From positions 3,415,001 through 3,479,000 of the forward strand of contig CM073549.1 of the NCBI GenBank assembly GCA_037074615.1: 64,000 nt of DNA. Direction: 5' to 3'. Positions 37,852-49,027 of this stretch are shown here, piece by piece. The position numbers and the translations under genes are program-made. The stretch comes from Leucaena leucocephala. Its lineage: Eukaryota; Streptophyta; Magnoliopsida; Fabales; Fabaceae. How positions within the stretch are numbered: the stretch's first letter is position 1; the number at the start of each line of letters is the position of its first letter. A model generated the notes under the pieces. The model saw only the letters and a list, made by a program, of their open reading frames with translations, made no database searches and was not told the DNA's origin.

Positions 37852-38599
37852 GGGCCCATTTAGATAGATTTTAAAAAAAATTATGAAAAAAAAATTTTTG
37901 GACAACTTTTAGAAAAAGGTTTATGGAGAAGAGTTTATAGAAAAAAGTGGTTTTAAATAAATGAGTATTTAGATAGTTATTACCAGAATGACTTTTGTTA
38001 TTGACAAATTATCAGAAATTGTATGATTTTATTAAAAAGAAATTCTAATTTTTCCTTTTTTTTCCTCTCTATCGCAAAGCCACAAACGGAGCCATTGGCC
38101 TCTACCAACGACGAAGACCAGTGAGCAAATATCCACCTCTACTAGCGACGACTACAGAAGGGCTGTCGACTCCAGTGAAGGCAACAGCTGAGGAAGGTTG
38201 TCAGACTAGAACCACGGCGAAAACGGAAGGCTGTCGGATCAGAGTTCCGTGAAGACAACGGACAGCTTGAGCGACGTACCTCTTCTTCCTCTGCCACGGC
38301 GATCTGGAAGGAAGAGAGGAAGAAGACCCATGTGATGGCGAGCTGGATAGGCGACGACAGATCTGGAAGAGAGGAGAGAGGAGAGAGAGTGGAAAAAATA
38401 GAGGTAAAATGGTAATTAGGTAATCCATAAACTCTTTTACTGTTTCAGAAATTATTCCCAGTATCTTATCCAAAACTATAATTTTATCCAAAAAAATTTT
38501 TAGATAAATATAATTATTTATTTTAAAATTTTTTTAAAGTAAAATTTAGGTTAAAAGTCATTTTAAAACCACAATTTGAGTGAAACCAAACTGGCACCT
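37852..38599 (-). mobile_element. Non-autonomous DNA element, CT-rich-core family, copy 4 (inverted)
   Basis: Begins GGGCCCATTTAGATAG and ends AACTGGCACC. On the reverse strand it runs like copy 3: GGTGCCAGTTTGGTTTCACT, 'ccataaactc' and 'attaccattttacctc' core, CT-rich tract (about 38370-38400), GC-rich interior, 'aataactatctaaatac', then the AT-rich end. The 3 bp flanks are TTA on the left and TAA on the right, so the duplication is not exact. It lies ~225 bp upstream of the CCDC174-like start codon. Confidence 0.65.
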
Positions 38600-38824
38600 A
38601 AAAGAAAATAAAATAAAAAACGGATATTGATATATTTTTAGACCCGACCCATTAAACCCAGCGAACAAAGCCGCCTAGTCGATGAACCCGTCGAAACCCT
38701 AATTTGGTGGATTCATCCGATAGTGATCCCGATTCGATCATACAATCCGGGGTTTTCCTCTGTATCTATAATTCCATACTCAGCGTTGGATTTGCTTATC
38801 GTGTTGTTTTGCTTCAATTTCTCG

Positions 38825-40710
38825 ATGGGGGAAGAGGAGAGGAAGAAGAGGGTGGTGGTGGAGTCGCTGGGATGGCTAACGGAATCGTCAATAATGCCCA
38901 AGAAGCACCGTGCAATCGCGGGTGTGGGGGCATCTTCGATCATGGAATTGAAGGCTCAGCTCTACAGGTCTCAGGAGGAGTCCAAGAATTCTCGGGAATT
39001 AGCGGGCCCGGAGGTTGAGTATCAACGCGCAAAGTCGAAGATTGTTCGCAAAGATGCTTTGTCGGCCAAAAACTCTGGGGTCGATGGCCGTGCTCTCAAG
39101 TATGATTTGCTTTGTATGATCTCTGTTTTCTTGAATGATATTCCCGGTGCTACTGCTAACGCTTATTTGTATTGGATTGGGTTCGGAAATGATGACGCTG
39201 GTCTGAGATTTTTGGGCACCCATGATAACCCTCAGGCTTAAAATTGCCTCTGTTCTCTTTGCCATTGATAAAAATGTTGAGGGAACTTGTTTTATGGATT
39301 AAGGCTTAGTTTGTCTCTATATCTATATATCTAATAGATATCTAATAAATCAACAGGACTGTTTATAAGCCATGAATGGTCATCGTGGGTTGCTAGACGA
39401 AATTATTTGAAATACACGGACCCCATTATTTACTTACTATCAGAACATAACAAAGTTGAGGCGAGAAGTTCCATTTTATGCTTAGCAGTACTGATTTATT
39501 TATTATCTTAATTATGTGAACATTTCAGGATGGATCTATTCAGCTTGTTCTTATCATGCTGAAACTTCTTATTCTATCTTAATGCAGGGACAAACTTGAG
39601 CTAAAAGGAGTTGAAGATGGATCAGTTAGCTATGCAGCATTAGAGAGAAAAGCTGAGTTATACGATAAGTTGGCGAAGGGAGAATTATCCGACGAAGAGG
39701 ATAAAGAAAAGTATTGTGTGGACTTTTTCCGAAAGGGGTATGAGCAGGATGAGTCACAACCACCCCAAAGCCATGGTGTCTCTCAGACAGTACCACAAGA
39801 AAATGAAGATGATGATAATGATGCTTCTTTGCTGTTTAACACCAAACCTTCTACCCGAACAGCTGAAACGGTTGACAGTGTTGGCCACAAGCGCTTTATT
39901 AGGTATGAGACCAATGCCTGTTTTAACTCAATTTCAAGTTTCTTGATCCATATGGAATTAGTTAGAATATAACAACGGCAAATTTACTCTTTTGATGGTT
40001 CTGATCTGGGATTACAATTTACAAATCACAAGTTGCTATCTGATTATTGTCTATTGTCATGGCTCTGAGGCTCTCTACTGAATTCAGATTGAGCTTTGCT
40101 TATTGAATTACTTTCCCCCTGTACTTATTCCTGCAACGTCATCTTACCACTATTTTTCTTTGAACGTGCGTATTTAGCTCATAGCAAGTGGTGGCATGAA
40201 TTGCTGTGGAAAGATTTTGCTACTGTAGTTGGACAAGTTTTTCCAGGTTGGACTTGAAAAAATTAAATATCATAAGAAAAAAACCAAAGGAGGCAGGGCA
40301 GGCAAGCTTTGTTAGAAGTCTTAGTTTGGGGTAATTACAATGCAAATTCTTCAATTCTTGAGCACTAAAAAAGGAACAATCCTTACGTTCTCTGTGTTAC
40401 TGTTAGTAATTGTTTTCTCAGTGACTTGCTTTTTGATAATTTCTCGCCTTTCTCTCTCGTTTGTCATGGATAAAATTGTAATTAATACCTTATCATCACT
40501 GATTCTGTAATTTCCTTTTGAATTATGGTTTGCAGGGAAGTACATGAAGAAGCTAATCGAGCAAGAGAAAAGGCTTCTGATATAAAATTGCGCAGGCAGG
40601 AGCAGGTAGCTGCTCAGCGAGAGAAACTAAAGCAGGCCTATCTTCGGAAGAAGCTGGAGCAGATGAAAGCTGCAGCCAATGGATCAGAATCTCAGAACAA
40701 GCTCACATGA
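38825..40710 (+). CDS. CCDC174-like coiled-coil protein, 3 exons
   Basis: Exons 38825-39099, 39588-39902 and 40536-40710 join in phase to 254 residues. The N-terminal part (MGEEERKKR, SLGWLTESSIMPKKHRAI, GASSIMELKAQLYRSQEES) and the middle (YAALERKAELYDKLAKGELS, then DEEDKEKYCVDFFRKGYEQD) match the layout of the CCDC174 family, where SS(L/I)xxLKAELxRxQEE is followed by LxxKAxLYxKMxKG and DEExxxxYLVDF. The C-terminal third is a highly charged helix with coiled-coil character (EEANRAREKASDIKLRRQEQ). Animal CCDC174 is nuclear and linked to the exon-junction machinery; a similar nuclear role is inferred. The plant protein is much shorter than the ~467-residue human one. A second in-frame ATG at 38894 (MPKKHR) is a possible alternative start. 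Confidence 0.82.
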
Positions 40711-41629
40711 TGCCCACTTAGCCTTTTCTGCCCCGATTTAAGAAGGCCAATGTGCGTGAAACTAGCAGGCTATCTTGAATAGAAGCTTGAGGAAGCGAAT
40801 GGCATGATGGTCTTGTGCATCTTAAATGTGATGTAGGTAACAGAAAAAAAAAACCATCAAAGTTAATTGATGGTGCAGGTTGATGTAATTTGACATGAAA
40901 GATCTTGGCCTGAAAAACAGAAAAGAAGAAGAGGATGAGCGTCATGGAACAATCCTTTTTGCCCTTGTACATAATGTAATTTGACATGGAGTGTTGAGTT
41001 GGGCTTGGGAAAGGTCGTGTTGTTCCATGTTTCGTCATTTTGTATGGTTAATCTATACGCTATAAATCAATTCTTGTCAATATATATACCGAAACAATTT
41101 TTTGGGTTAAAAGTTGCACCTCAGATTGTTTCCATTTGTTCACTTGCTTCTACAATCAACAATTTGCTAAGTTGGACGAGGGGGGAATGATTCAGTTATG
41201 ATATGAATGGTCATAAACAATCACTGTTCTTCCTTGACGAGTTAAACTAAATATCTACATGCATACAAACAAAATTACCGAAGATAAATTCAGAGTGTAA
41301 GCTTTTGAAATAAAATTTACTACCTTCTGAGATCACCTAATTGGTTGCTCTGATTTTCAATTTCCTGAAGTGGTGGCAATGAGGCAATGACTGAGATGTG
41401 AAGTTGTCTAGTTCTTCCCCGGCTAAAATTATAGTTAGAACAGTTAATTCATGAAATTCAGGACATTTAATAATTTTTTCATTAGACAAAAAGCTTGAGT
41501 TGTCAGGTATGAAACATTTTATCTAAAGTGAAACTGTTTCTGAATGATTAGTAAACATGATCAATATTATACCCACGGCGAAAAAAAGCATCAATTATAC
41601 AAGTACAAATAATAATAAAAAAATTAATC
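40711..41629. other. 3' flank of CCDC174-like gene, intergenic
   Basis: Presumed 3' untranslated region, then unremarkable AT-rich sequence. Open frames on either strand here are short and unrecognised. Confidence 0.35.
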
Positions 41630-42485
41630 TTTTAATTTTTAAATTTTCAACTTAACTAATAATTTAGTCTTTCACTCGATAAAATTTAGTTTTTAAATTT
41701 TTAATTTGTTTAAAATTCAGTCCTTGATTTTTTTATTTTTAATAATTCTGTCATTCTCATCTATAACTCATTCTAACTCATCACTGAGTCATCCCCATGG
41801 CCGAAAAAACACAATTAAAAATTGATTTGTGCCTTCCAACTCAGCTCCAAGTTGGATTTACGAGAAATTTGGTGAAAAAATAAGAAAAAAAAGTAACGCG
41901 TCATCCCTTCTTCCCCGCCATCAGATTACTCTCTTGGTTCTTCCAGTGTATGCCCATTCATTGATTCTTCACCATCAGATTCAGTGTTACTTATAAGCTA
42001 GAGAACATCGATTGCATGCCAGATTTTGTTATTTACTTATAATTATTTTATTAATTTATAATAATCTGGAGGAAATTGTGATGTTGAAATATGCCTCATG
42101 CATTTTTACTTTTGACTATCCGCATTCGTTATGACTCATGCGTGACTGAGTGAGGATACGTGTTTATAACTCTGGAACGACATCCATGGCGCGGGGAAGA
42201 AAAAGGGACGACGTGTTACCTTTTCTTCTTGTTTTTTTCCCCAAATTTCTATCAAATCCAACTTGGAGCTGAGTTGGAAGGCACAAGTCAATTTTTAATT
42301 ATGTTTTTCGGCCATGTAGGATGACTCAGTGATGAGGTGAAATGAATTATAGATGAGAAGGATAAAATTATTTAAAAAAAAAAAATCAAGGACAGAGTTT
42401 TAAACCACTTAAATATTTAGGATTGAGTTATAATTAAGAAATTGGGTTATAAGTGAATAAATTCAATGATCAATTTTCTTAAGAA
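41630..42485. mobile_element. Foldback/MULE-like element with ~300 bp terminal inverted repeats
   Basis: The left arm (about 41630-41918) and right arm (about 42191-42485) are reverse complements over roughly 300 bases at high identity. Matching landmarks include ccttccaactcagctccaag and catcactgagtcatcc on the left against cttggagctgagttggaagg and ggatgactcagtgatgag on the right. The ~270 bp centre is unrelated. Long terminal inverted repeats of this size are typical of non-autonomous Mutator-like or foldback elements. No transposase is present. Target duplications could not be delimited by eye. It lies ~100 bp upstream of tRNA-Leu. Confidence 0.75.
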
Positions 42486-42586
42486 ATATTGAATGTGTCT
42501 AAAACAATCAGAAATCGCCTGCGTTTGAATGAAGTTGCAGATAATGTATAAATAATTTAAATTATTAAGGCAAATTAACATTAAAT

Positions 42587-42670
42587 GTCAGGATGGCCGA
42601 GTGGTCTAAGGCGCCAGACTCAAGTTCTGGTCCTCGTGAGAGGGCGTGGGTTCAAATCCCACTTCTGACA
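42587..42670 (+). tRNA. tRNA-Leu(CAA)
   Basis: 84 nt class II tRNA. The acceptor stem GTCAGGA pairs with TTCTGAC, with discriminator A at 42670. The D-arm has GCCGAGTGGTCTAAGGC. The anticodon stem CCAGA/TCTGG encloses CTCAAGT with anticodon CAA at 42621-42623. A long variable arm (TCCTCGTGAGAGGGC) and a T-arm with B box GGGTTCAAATCCC follow. There is no intron. A T-run (TTTT, 42671-42674) directly after is the pol III terminator. Confidence 0.97.
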
Positions 42671-42674
42671 TTTT
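42671..42674 (+). terminator. Pol III terminator of tRNA-Leu
   Basis: A run of four T immediately follows the tRNA discriminator base, the standard RNA polymerase III stop signal. Confidence 0.75.
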
Positions 42675-43073
42675 CCTAATCTTTTAGGCTTTTTTAATCC
42701 AAAGATTCTTCAACGTTACTTTGATTCTAGCCGTTTTGAGATTCCGAATTGCAATTTGTATAAAACCGCCCATTTTTTCATTTGAAAAATGAGCCGCTTT
42801 GGTCCTCTCCAGTCTCCAATCTCCAATCTCCAATCTCCTCGCTCTTCGTTTCTCTTCTTTCGCCCGCAGAGACCATCAACAAACCCTTTCATTCTAAGGT
42901 AAATCACTATTTCCTTCTCTTTCTCTTTATTCTTCTCACATTGCCTTCCTTAGATCCCTCTGCATATTACGTTGCTGGATAATAGAAATGCCGTCTTTGT
43001 CTTAGATTTTTCCGATCCTATTGATTCTGTCCTATAATGTGTATGTTTTTTAATTTAAATATGAAGGTTAAGG

Positions 43074-44547
43074 ATGCCGGAATCACGAGACAGACGGCCA
43101 CAGTCTGTGGACATTGCGGCAGTGTTCACGCGCCGGCGATCTGGGGTCATTGGCATAGTAGATGATGAGTTGGATTCGGCTTTATTTCGATCCATGCCTA
43201 GTCGAGTGAATGCTTTCCGGACGACCTCAGGACTAGCCGCCGGGTTGGGAGGTACGCGAGCTGGGGGGAGCGTGAGCGGCGGTTTTTTGGCAATCCGAGA
43301 AACGGGTCACCTATTGTTGATCAGAACAGTCCATCTTGGACTGATCGGCGGGGAAGGGTCCGACCATCGCGGAGCGTGCTACCTTCTTGGTACCCAAGAA
43401 CTCCTTTTCGTAACATCAGTGCTGTTGTGAGGGTAATAATCACCTTCTTTTTTATCATCCTATATATATGTATATATGATTTTCTGGTTTATTGCTATGG
43501 TAGAAAAGCCAACATTCTTATTCAGATCCATATATGTTCGATAATTAATTTTGAGAGGAAATCTTGTCCAACTGAATTCGTAAAAAGCATAAAGAAGTTC
43601 CGAAATTCTGCATGTTTTTGAGCCTTTCTTAATGATCTGACCTCAGCCCCTTACTAAGGGTGAAGTTTAATCCTCTGAATCAATGGCGGATATTGTTGGC
43701 ATGTGTTGGGGGCTGGAATTTAATTTAGTTGAGAATGATAACTAATTAGACGTTTAATTATTTTTTGAATTTCAGATGGATGGCTTGTTCTTACGAATTA
43801 GAATCAAATAAAAACCACACTGACACACAAATGAATACACTAAAACCACACAATATTGTTTTTAAATCTAGAACAGGGAATTATGGTCAATCAATTAAAT
43901 CATTTAGTCATACACTAAACTAGTTTTGCCTGAGGAATTGGAGTTGAGATGGCCACAAAAACCCAAAAATAGAAATAGAAGAGAGGATTCTAAATCATTA
44001 AAATAATTAAACTTGCAACGATGAAAGCCCTGATATTCTTTTTGGTCAATCTTATATTTTATCTGAGACTACATGTGGACCAGATGAACCAATTACAATG
44101 CAGCATATTGTATGGTTCCAATTGTTTTTAAATATCATGTTTTTGATTTTGTTACTTTCGGAAAATTTTTTAATCCTGTCTGATGTTAACTGACATGGAT
44201 CTCTGCTTTAGGCGATTGAAAGGAGGAGAGTTCGGTTAGGAGAAAACCTGGGCCAGCTACCTACAAGTCCATCTCCGGCGGATCAATCTCATGCATACTC
44301 TCCAAATCCAACCATTGTTCTCAAGCTCCGGACACCTACTGGGAGTAAGTTGCCAAAAATTTTACTTGATATCACGAATCAGTCTGACGAAGGACCAGAA
44401 TTTCTAACACCACAGAAGAAGCTACTTAACTCCATCAATATGGTTGAGAAAGTTGTGAGAGAGGAATTGCGGAAACTAAAGAGAACACCAAGCGCGAAGA
44501 AGGCAGACAGAGAAAAACGAGTTCGTACTTTGATGTCCATGCGCTAG
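43074..44547 (+). CDS. POLYCHOME/UVI4/OSD1-type APC/C inhibitor, 2 coding exons, apparent frameshift
   Basis: Plant-specific inhibitor of the anaphase-promoting complex, controlling endoreduplication and meiotic or mitotic progression. Exon 1 spans 43074-43432 and exon 2 44212-44547. The start MPESRDRRPQSVDIAAVFTR is the family N-terminus. Later family landmarks are RSVLPSWYPRTPFRNISAVV, then AIERRRVRLGENL, FLTPQKKLLNSINMVEK, and the C-terminal methionine-arginine 'MR tail' LMSMR, which in this family contacts APC/C. An RxxL (RSVL) lies in exon 1. The N-terminus and the LPSWYPRTP part are in different frames: exon 1 is 359 nt, one short of a multiple of three, and the switch must fall between 43202 and about 43260. 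Either a one-base loss in the assembly or a true mutation explains this. With the frame repaired the protein would be about 230 residues. A 5' non-coding exon ending near 42899 is likely. Confidence 0.82.
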
Positions 44548-45862
44548 CTTTGAGGTATGCTTGTAATTCATATCGGGGCTAGAAAGGGAACTGGAATTGG
44601 AGACACAAGCAAGACAGGAAAATCAGTGCGTGATTTATCATCCTCTGATGATACTTTAGACTTCATTAGTTTCGTATGCACCAAGATTCTTGCTGAACGT
44701 CTTGGAGTAGGACCAGTAAGCTTTGTCCATTTGATCTTTGATAGGTTGGGGTAAGGACTAAGGATAGTACGTATCATTCAGTCAAATGTACATAAGTGTC
44801 AGATTTTCCATTTTCATGGCAGTACTTGAGAAATTTACTTTGTACCATTACGTTAGTTACCAATTATGGCGAGAAATTATGTCACTTTTGTACCGCTAAG
44901 TCACCAGAATTGTCACGTGGTTCCAAGCTTTCTTGTTTTTTCTTTTTAGATACTTGTGCCGACTTGCTGCCAACTGCCAATGCACGTCGTCCCCATGATC
45001 AACGGCTCAAGAGTCAAGAACATGCCATCTCATATTTCTTTTTTGAATTACAAGGACAAACATTAAAATATCACAAGTCAGATTGAAATTATGACCTCAA
45101 TTTATGTCATTATACTATGAAGGCATTGGCATGCCTATGCCATATCGCTATAACCTTCAGTCCTTAACCTTAAAATTTGCGTTTTAACTAGTAATATTTA
45201 TATTTGCTAACCAATTACAGACTCCATTTTCCTTATATTGTAAAATAAATAACATATATTGAAAAAACCTGTGTATATAATAATAGCGCAAATATTATTT
45301 AATTGAAAATTTTAAGTACTAAATTGAGACATAATGAGATATGGAATAATTTGAACAAGAATAATTAAATCGATACAAACCTGGACAAGCTCCATAATGT
45401 TTCTCCAATCCAAACTCCAACTCGTTTACAAAAATTCTTATGAGCCTGTTTATGTGGGTATGGGTGTGTGTGGCAATATCTTCATTCAACCACAATAAAA
45501 CCTTTGAGTCAATTTTCTGCATTCACATCACATCCATATATGCAAAGCTCAGGTGAAAGAAATGGGTTTTAGTTTGTGATAATTGGCAGTTAACAGTATG
45601 GAAGAAAGAATCATAGTTTATAACTTCAAACTAATGTATCTCAAATTCTTAACCAACACATAGCACAGGAATCTTAGACAACACCATGGTCTTTCCTTAC
45701 AGCCAGTTGCAAAACTCACCCTATTACAGTTAGCTATACAATTTCTAACCTTCATATTTCATCAGACATGCCAAAATATAGTCATTTTGCTTGCTTTTTA
45801 CATCAGATATGAAATTCTAATTTGGACCATGACTCAAAGCCATAGTGATTAGAGATATATGT
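44548..45862. other. Convergent intergenic region between UVI4-like and AUR3
   Basis: 3' flanks of the two genes plus AT-rich sequence with a short GT repeat near 45460. No additional gene was recognised. Confidence 0.4.
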
Positions 45863-48246
45863 CTATTTATTGAAGACACCCGTAGGATCAGCATTCTTGA
45901 GTATCCAAGGATGCTCCATAATCTTCTGAAGTGATAGCCTTCTTGTGGAATCTTTCACCAAGAGCTGCATCAGTTTCCAAATTGCATTCAGGAAATTGAA
46001 ATTAAATTTCTTCACTGAAAAGACGCTTTCGCTTGGATATGAATATGAATAAGAATATGAAAATACCCGGCTAATCAGATTTTTGGCTTCTGAAGAAACA
46101 GTAGGAGTAGAAGGGAAATTTAGGTCAATCTTCATTATCCTGCATAATGTTAAGTGCACACTCATTATAGTAGTTTATGAGGCATAGGCCCTTAGACCCT
46201 AATATGGTCAAACATACTTGCCTAAAAATGGGGGTATATGTCATTTATAGGTAACGATAACATCTATTACTACATGAAATGGGATACATGCATTTCATTA
46301 CCTCTTGAATGTGTCAACTTGACTCTCAGCCTCAAATGGGGGAGAACCATAGAGGAATTCATAACAAAGTATACCCAGAGTCCAGTTATCAACAGAAAAA
46401 TCATGTTCTTTGTTTTCTACCATTTCTGGTGCTAGATAATCCAATGTTCCACACATGGTATGTCTCTTACTTCTTGACTGTACAGACCAACCAAAGTCTG
46501 CAATCTTAAGGCGACCCTGCAATTAAACCAAAGTCATTCAATGGGTACCCTTGAAACTGCACTGTTATTATAAACAGGAACCAACTTGTTGCGGAAAGGT
46601 TTCATCTTATATCTGCAGAAGAAATCAATATTTTGAGGATCAAATGCTCCTTGATTTTCTTTTTACTGGTTAAAATCTGTCTGGTTAAAGATAAGAAAAG
46701 GAAAGGGATTGGGCAAGAAAAAGCAAAAGGCAAGAGATAACTGTATATACTTTCATGAACATGTCAAATTTCAGGAAAAGAAAATAAATTTTCTAGCGAA
46801 ACCCTAATGAAGCCAGAGATGCAAGCGGCATTTTGGAAGAAATTGCAAACTTTACGTGCTTGGGATTTTATTGAAAAATCCAATTCTGGCTGAGTAGCTG
46901 TAAGTTGATAATAATTAAGAAAAAACCACATTACTGGCAGAGAAAATAGCAAAGAGGAGGAAGAAGAAGAAAAATCAACAGAGGTAAAAATATACAAGTC
47001 TAGTTTGACGTACCTCATGGTCAAGTAACAAATTCTCGGGCTTTATATCCCTATGAATGACATGCTTCTCATGACAATATGCCAGCGCCTTTGTGAGGCT
47101 CAAAATATACTAAAATTATCACAAAAATGTTAAAGTCAATTCAACAATATAGGGAGTGCAGAACAATATGTAAGATGTTCAGATAATAAGTGAAGTTTTT
47201 TGTGAATTTCTAATTCTTTTTTGCCAAATCTTCTCGTTTTCAAAATTTTTCCAGAGCAGCCTTGTCCATTTAATAGCTACTATCAGCATAAATATCACGA
47301 CTTGAAACTAGTAAACATTTCAGAAAATGCATAATCCATTCACTCTCTTTCAGTTACTTCACCAATAAACTCACAAAACAAACCATAGCTTCTTATGCTC
47401 TAATTCAGCTTTCTCAAAAAACTAAATAATGTAAATTAATGCCTTGAAGGATAACTGTACATTCTCTAAATAATTACCGTGGCTGCTTGCTTCTCATTGA
47501 GATAACCTTTTTTTCTGAGCTCCTTGTAAAGCTCACCATTATGAGCATACTCGAGTATCAAGAAAATTCGCTCAGCATCATGAAACCAACCATAGAGACG
47601 CAGAACGTTGGGATGCTGAAGACTGGTCTGAATCTCCATCTCTCTCCTAAGTTGATGATGAATTCTGTACTTTTCCATTTGTTCCTTAAAGATAACCTTA
47701 AGCGCCACAATATATTTGCTCTGAAAGGAATAACACGATAAGAAAAAAAATTCAGAGATAGCCATCTAGGGCGAGTTGGTAATTCCCAATCAATTCAAAG
47801 AAGGGGATAATTGAATACCACATGTAGATTCAGCACCAGCAAAAAGAGAAATACACATAAAGGAATTCATGGTGAGAAATCACCGAACCGACAGAAAAAG
47901 TAAAAAGTCTATCTTCTTTGTTCCGCCATAAAAATGAGCCAACATTAAAACTTCAATCCGGACAGAATTGCAGTGAAACAGTGAAAAAGAAAATCAGATA
48001 TAAAATTAAACAAGATAGACCAATTGAACCAGTTTAAAACAATGTGGAGTCAAATTTTTTTATATTAATTTCTGGAATCTTAAGCGAACTTTCACCGCAT
48101 AAGTTCAGTAAATTATGTACCTTAACTTCTCGAGCGACGTAGACTCTACCGAATTTCCCCTTTCCAAGGGGTTTTCCGATCTCGAAGTCTCTCAAGGACC
48201 ATTGCTTCTTAGGGATGTCTTCTTTTGGTTGATTTCGGGAAACCAT
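45863..48246 (-). CDS. AUR3: Aurora kinase 3 (beta-type plant Aurora), 6 exons
   Basis: Mitotic Ser/Thr kinase; plant AUR3 phosphorylates histone H3 at centromeres. Exons in gene order: 48246-48121, 47720-47478, 47109-47014, 46516-46302, 46139-46067, 45964-45863, joining in phase to 284 residues (Arabidopsis AUR3 is about 288). Visible kinase features: glycine loop GKGKFG (28-33), VALK lysine K50, HRDIKPEN with catalytic D144 and N149, DFG D162, activation-loop Thr175 in RHTMCGTLDYLAPEM, and the HPWILKNADPTGVF end. The short N-terminus and the KSKYIVALKVIFKEQ and WFHDAERIFLILEYAH wording match AUR3 rather than AUR1/2. All catalytic residues are intact. Confidence 0.95.
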
Positions 48247-49027
48247 TTCGGCGTTTGGTGATTCTACAATCGGAATGCCAAAAATTAACTGAACAGATTA
48301 CAGTTTCAGAAGATTTATCAAGTGGCAACTAATGGCGACTATGGAAATCAGGACAACTAATCGAAGATAAAATTCGTGGAGCAGAACAAATAATCAAGTA
48401 AAGCCAAAGAAGAGAATAACGAAATGGAAAGGAAGCAAATTTAAATCGAAGAGCGGGAAGACGATAAACCCGTCATATTTTACATATAAAAAATCAGTAA
48501 AATTACTACTAATTTTTAACTTTATTCATTATTTACCACTCCCTCTAATATTTAATATGCATCATTTTTAACTATTTCTCACATAACAAAAAAAATAGAA
48601 GTTGATTCATTAAATTTATTTTAAATTGATAAACTTTTTTAATTTTATTTCTCTCTAAAACACAGAATTTAAAAAGTTTCATTCAAAAAATATTACATAT
48701 TAATTAATAATTAATGAGATTGTTAGTATTTTACCATAAAAATGCTCATGACACATCACATCGTATATAGTGATACTTCAATAGCGTTGAATTGGAATAA
48801 TGCTTCCCATTTACTAGGAAATTTGAAAGTATATTAATGCTTGGATTGAGAAAAAAATAGTAGAAAAATAGAGGAGAGTGAATACTAAAAACGAAATTTT
48901 TTAAAATAATAAAAAAAATTAATATTTTTAGATATTTTCCCTCATTCTTTCCTTCCATCGGGTTAAAGTATTTTTTTTTAGACTGAACTAAAACGTGGGT
49001 CTTGTGTTTTATATGATATAAAAATAA
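48247..49027. other. AUR3 upstream region
   Basis: Contains the presumed AUR3 5' untranslated region and promoter. A gcgggaag motif at about 48452-48460 (minus strand CTTCCCGC) is one base off the E2F consensus. The remainder is AT-rich and leads into the MITE cluster. Confidence 0.35.

Noticed and set aside
43251..43360. Micro-intron to explain the UVI4-like frame change (GT at 43252)
   Set aside because: Removing it would delete the in-frame conserved-looking stretch before LPSWYPRTP and would leave an intron shorter than plant introns normally are.
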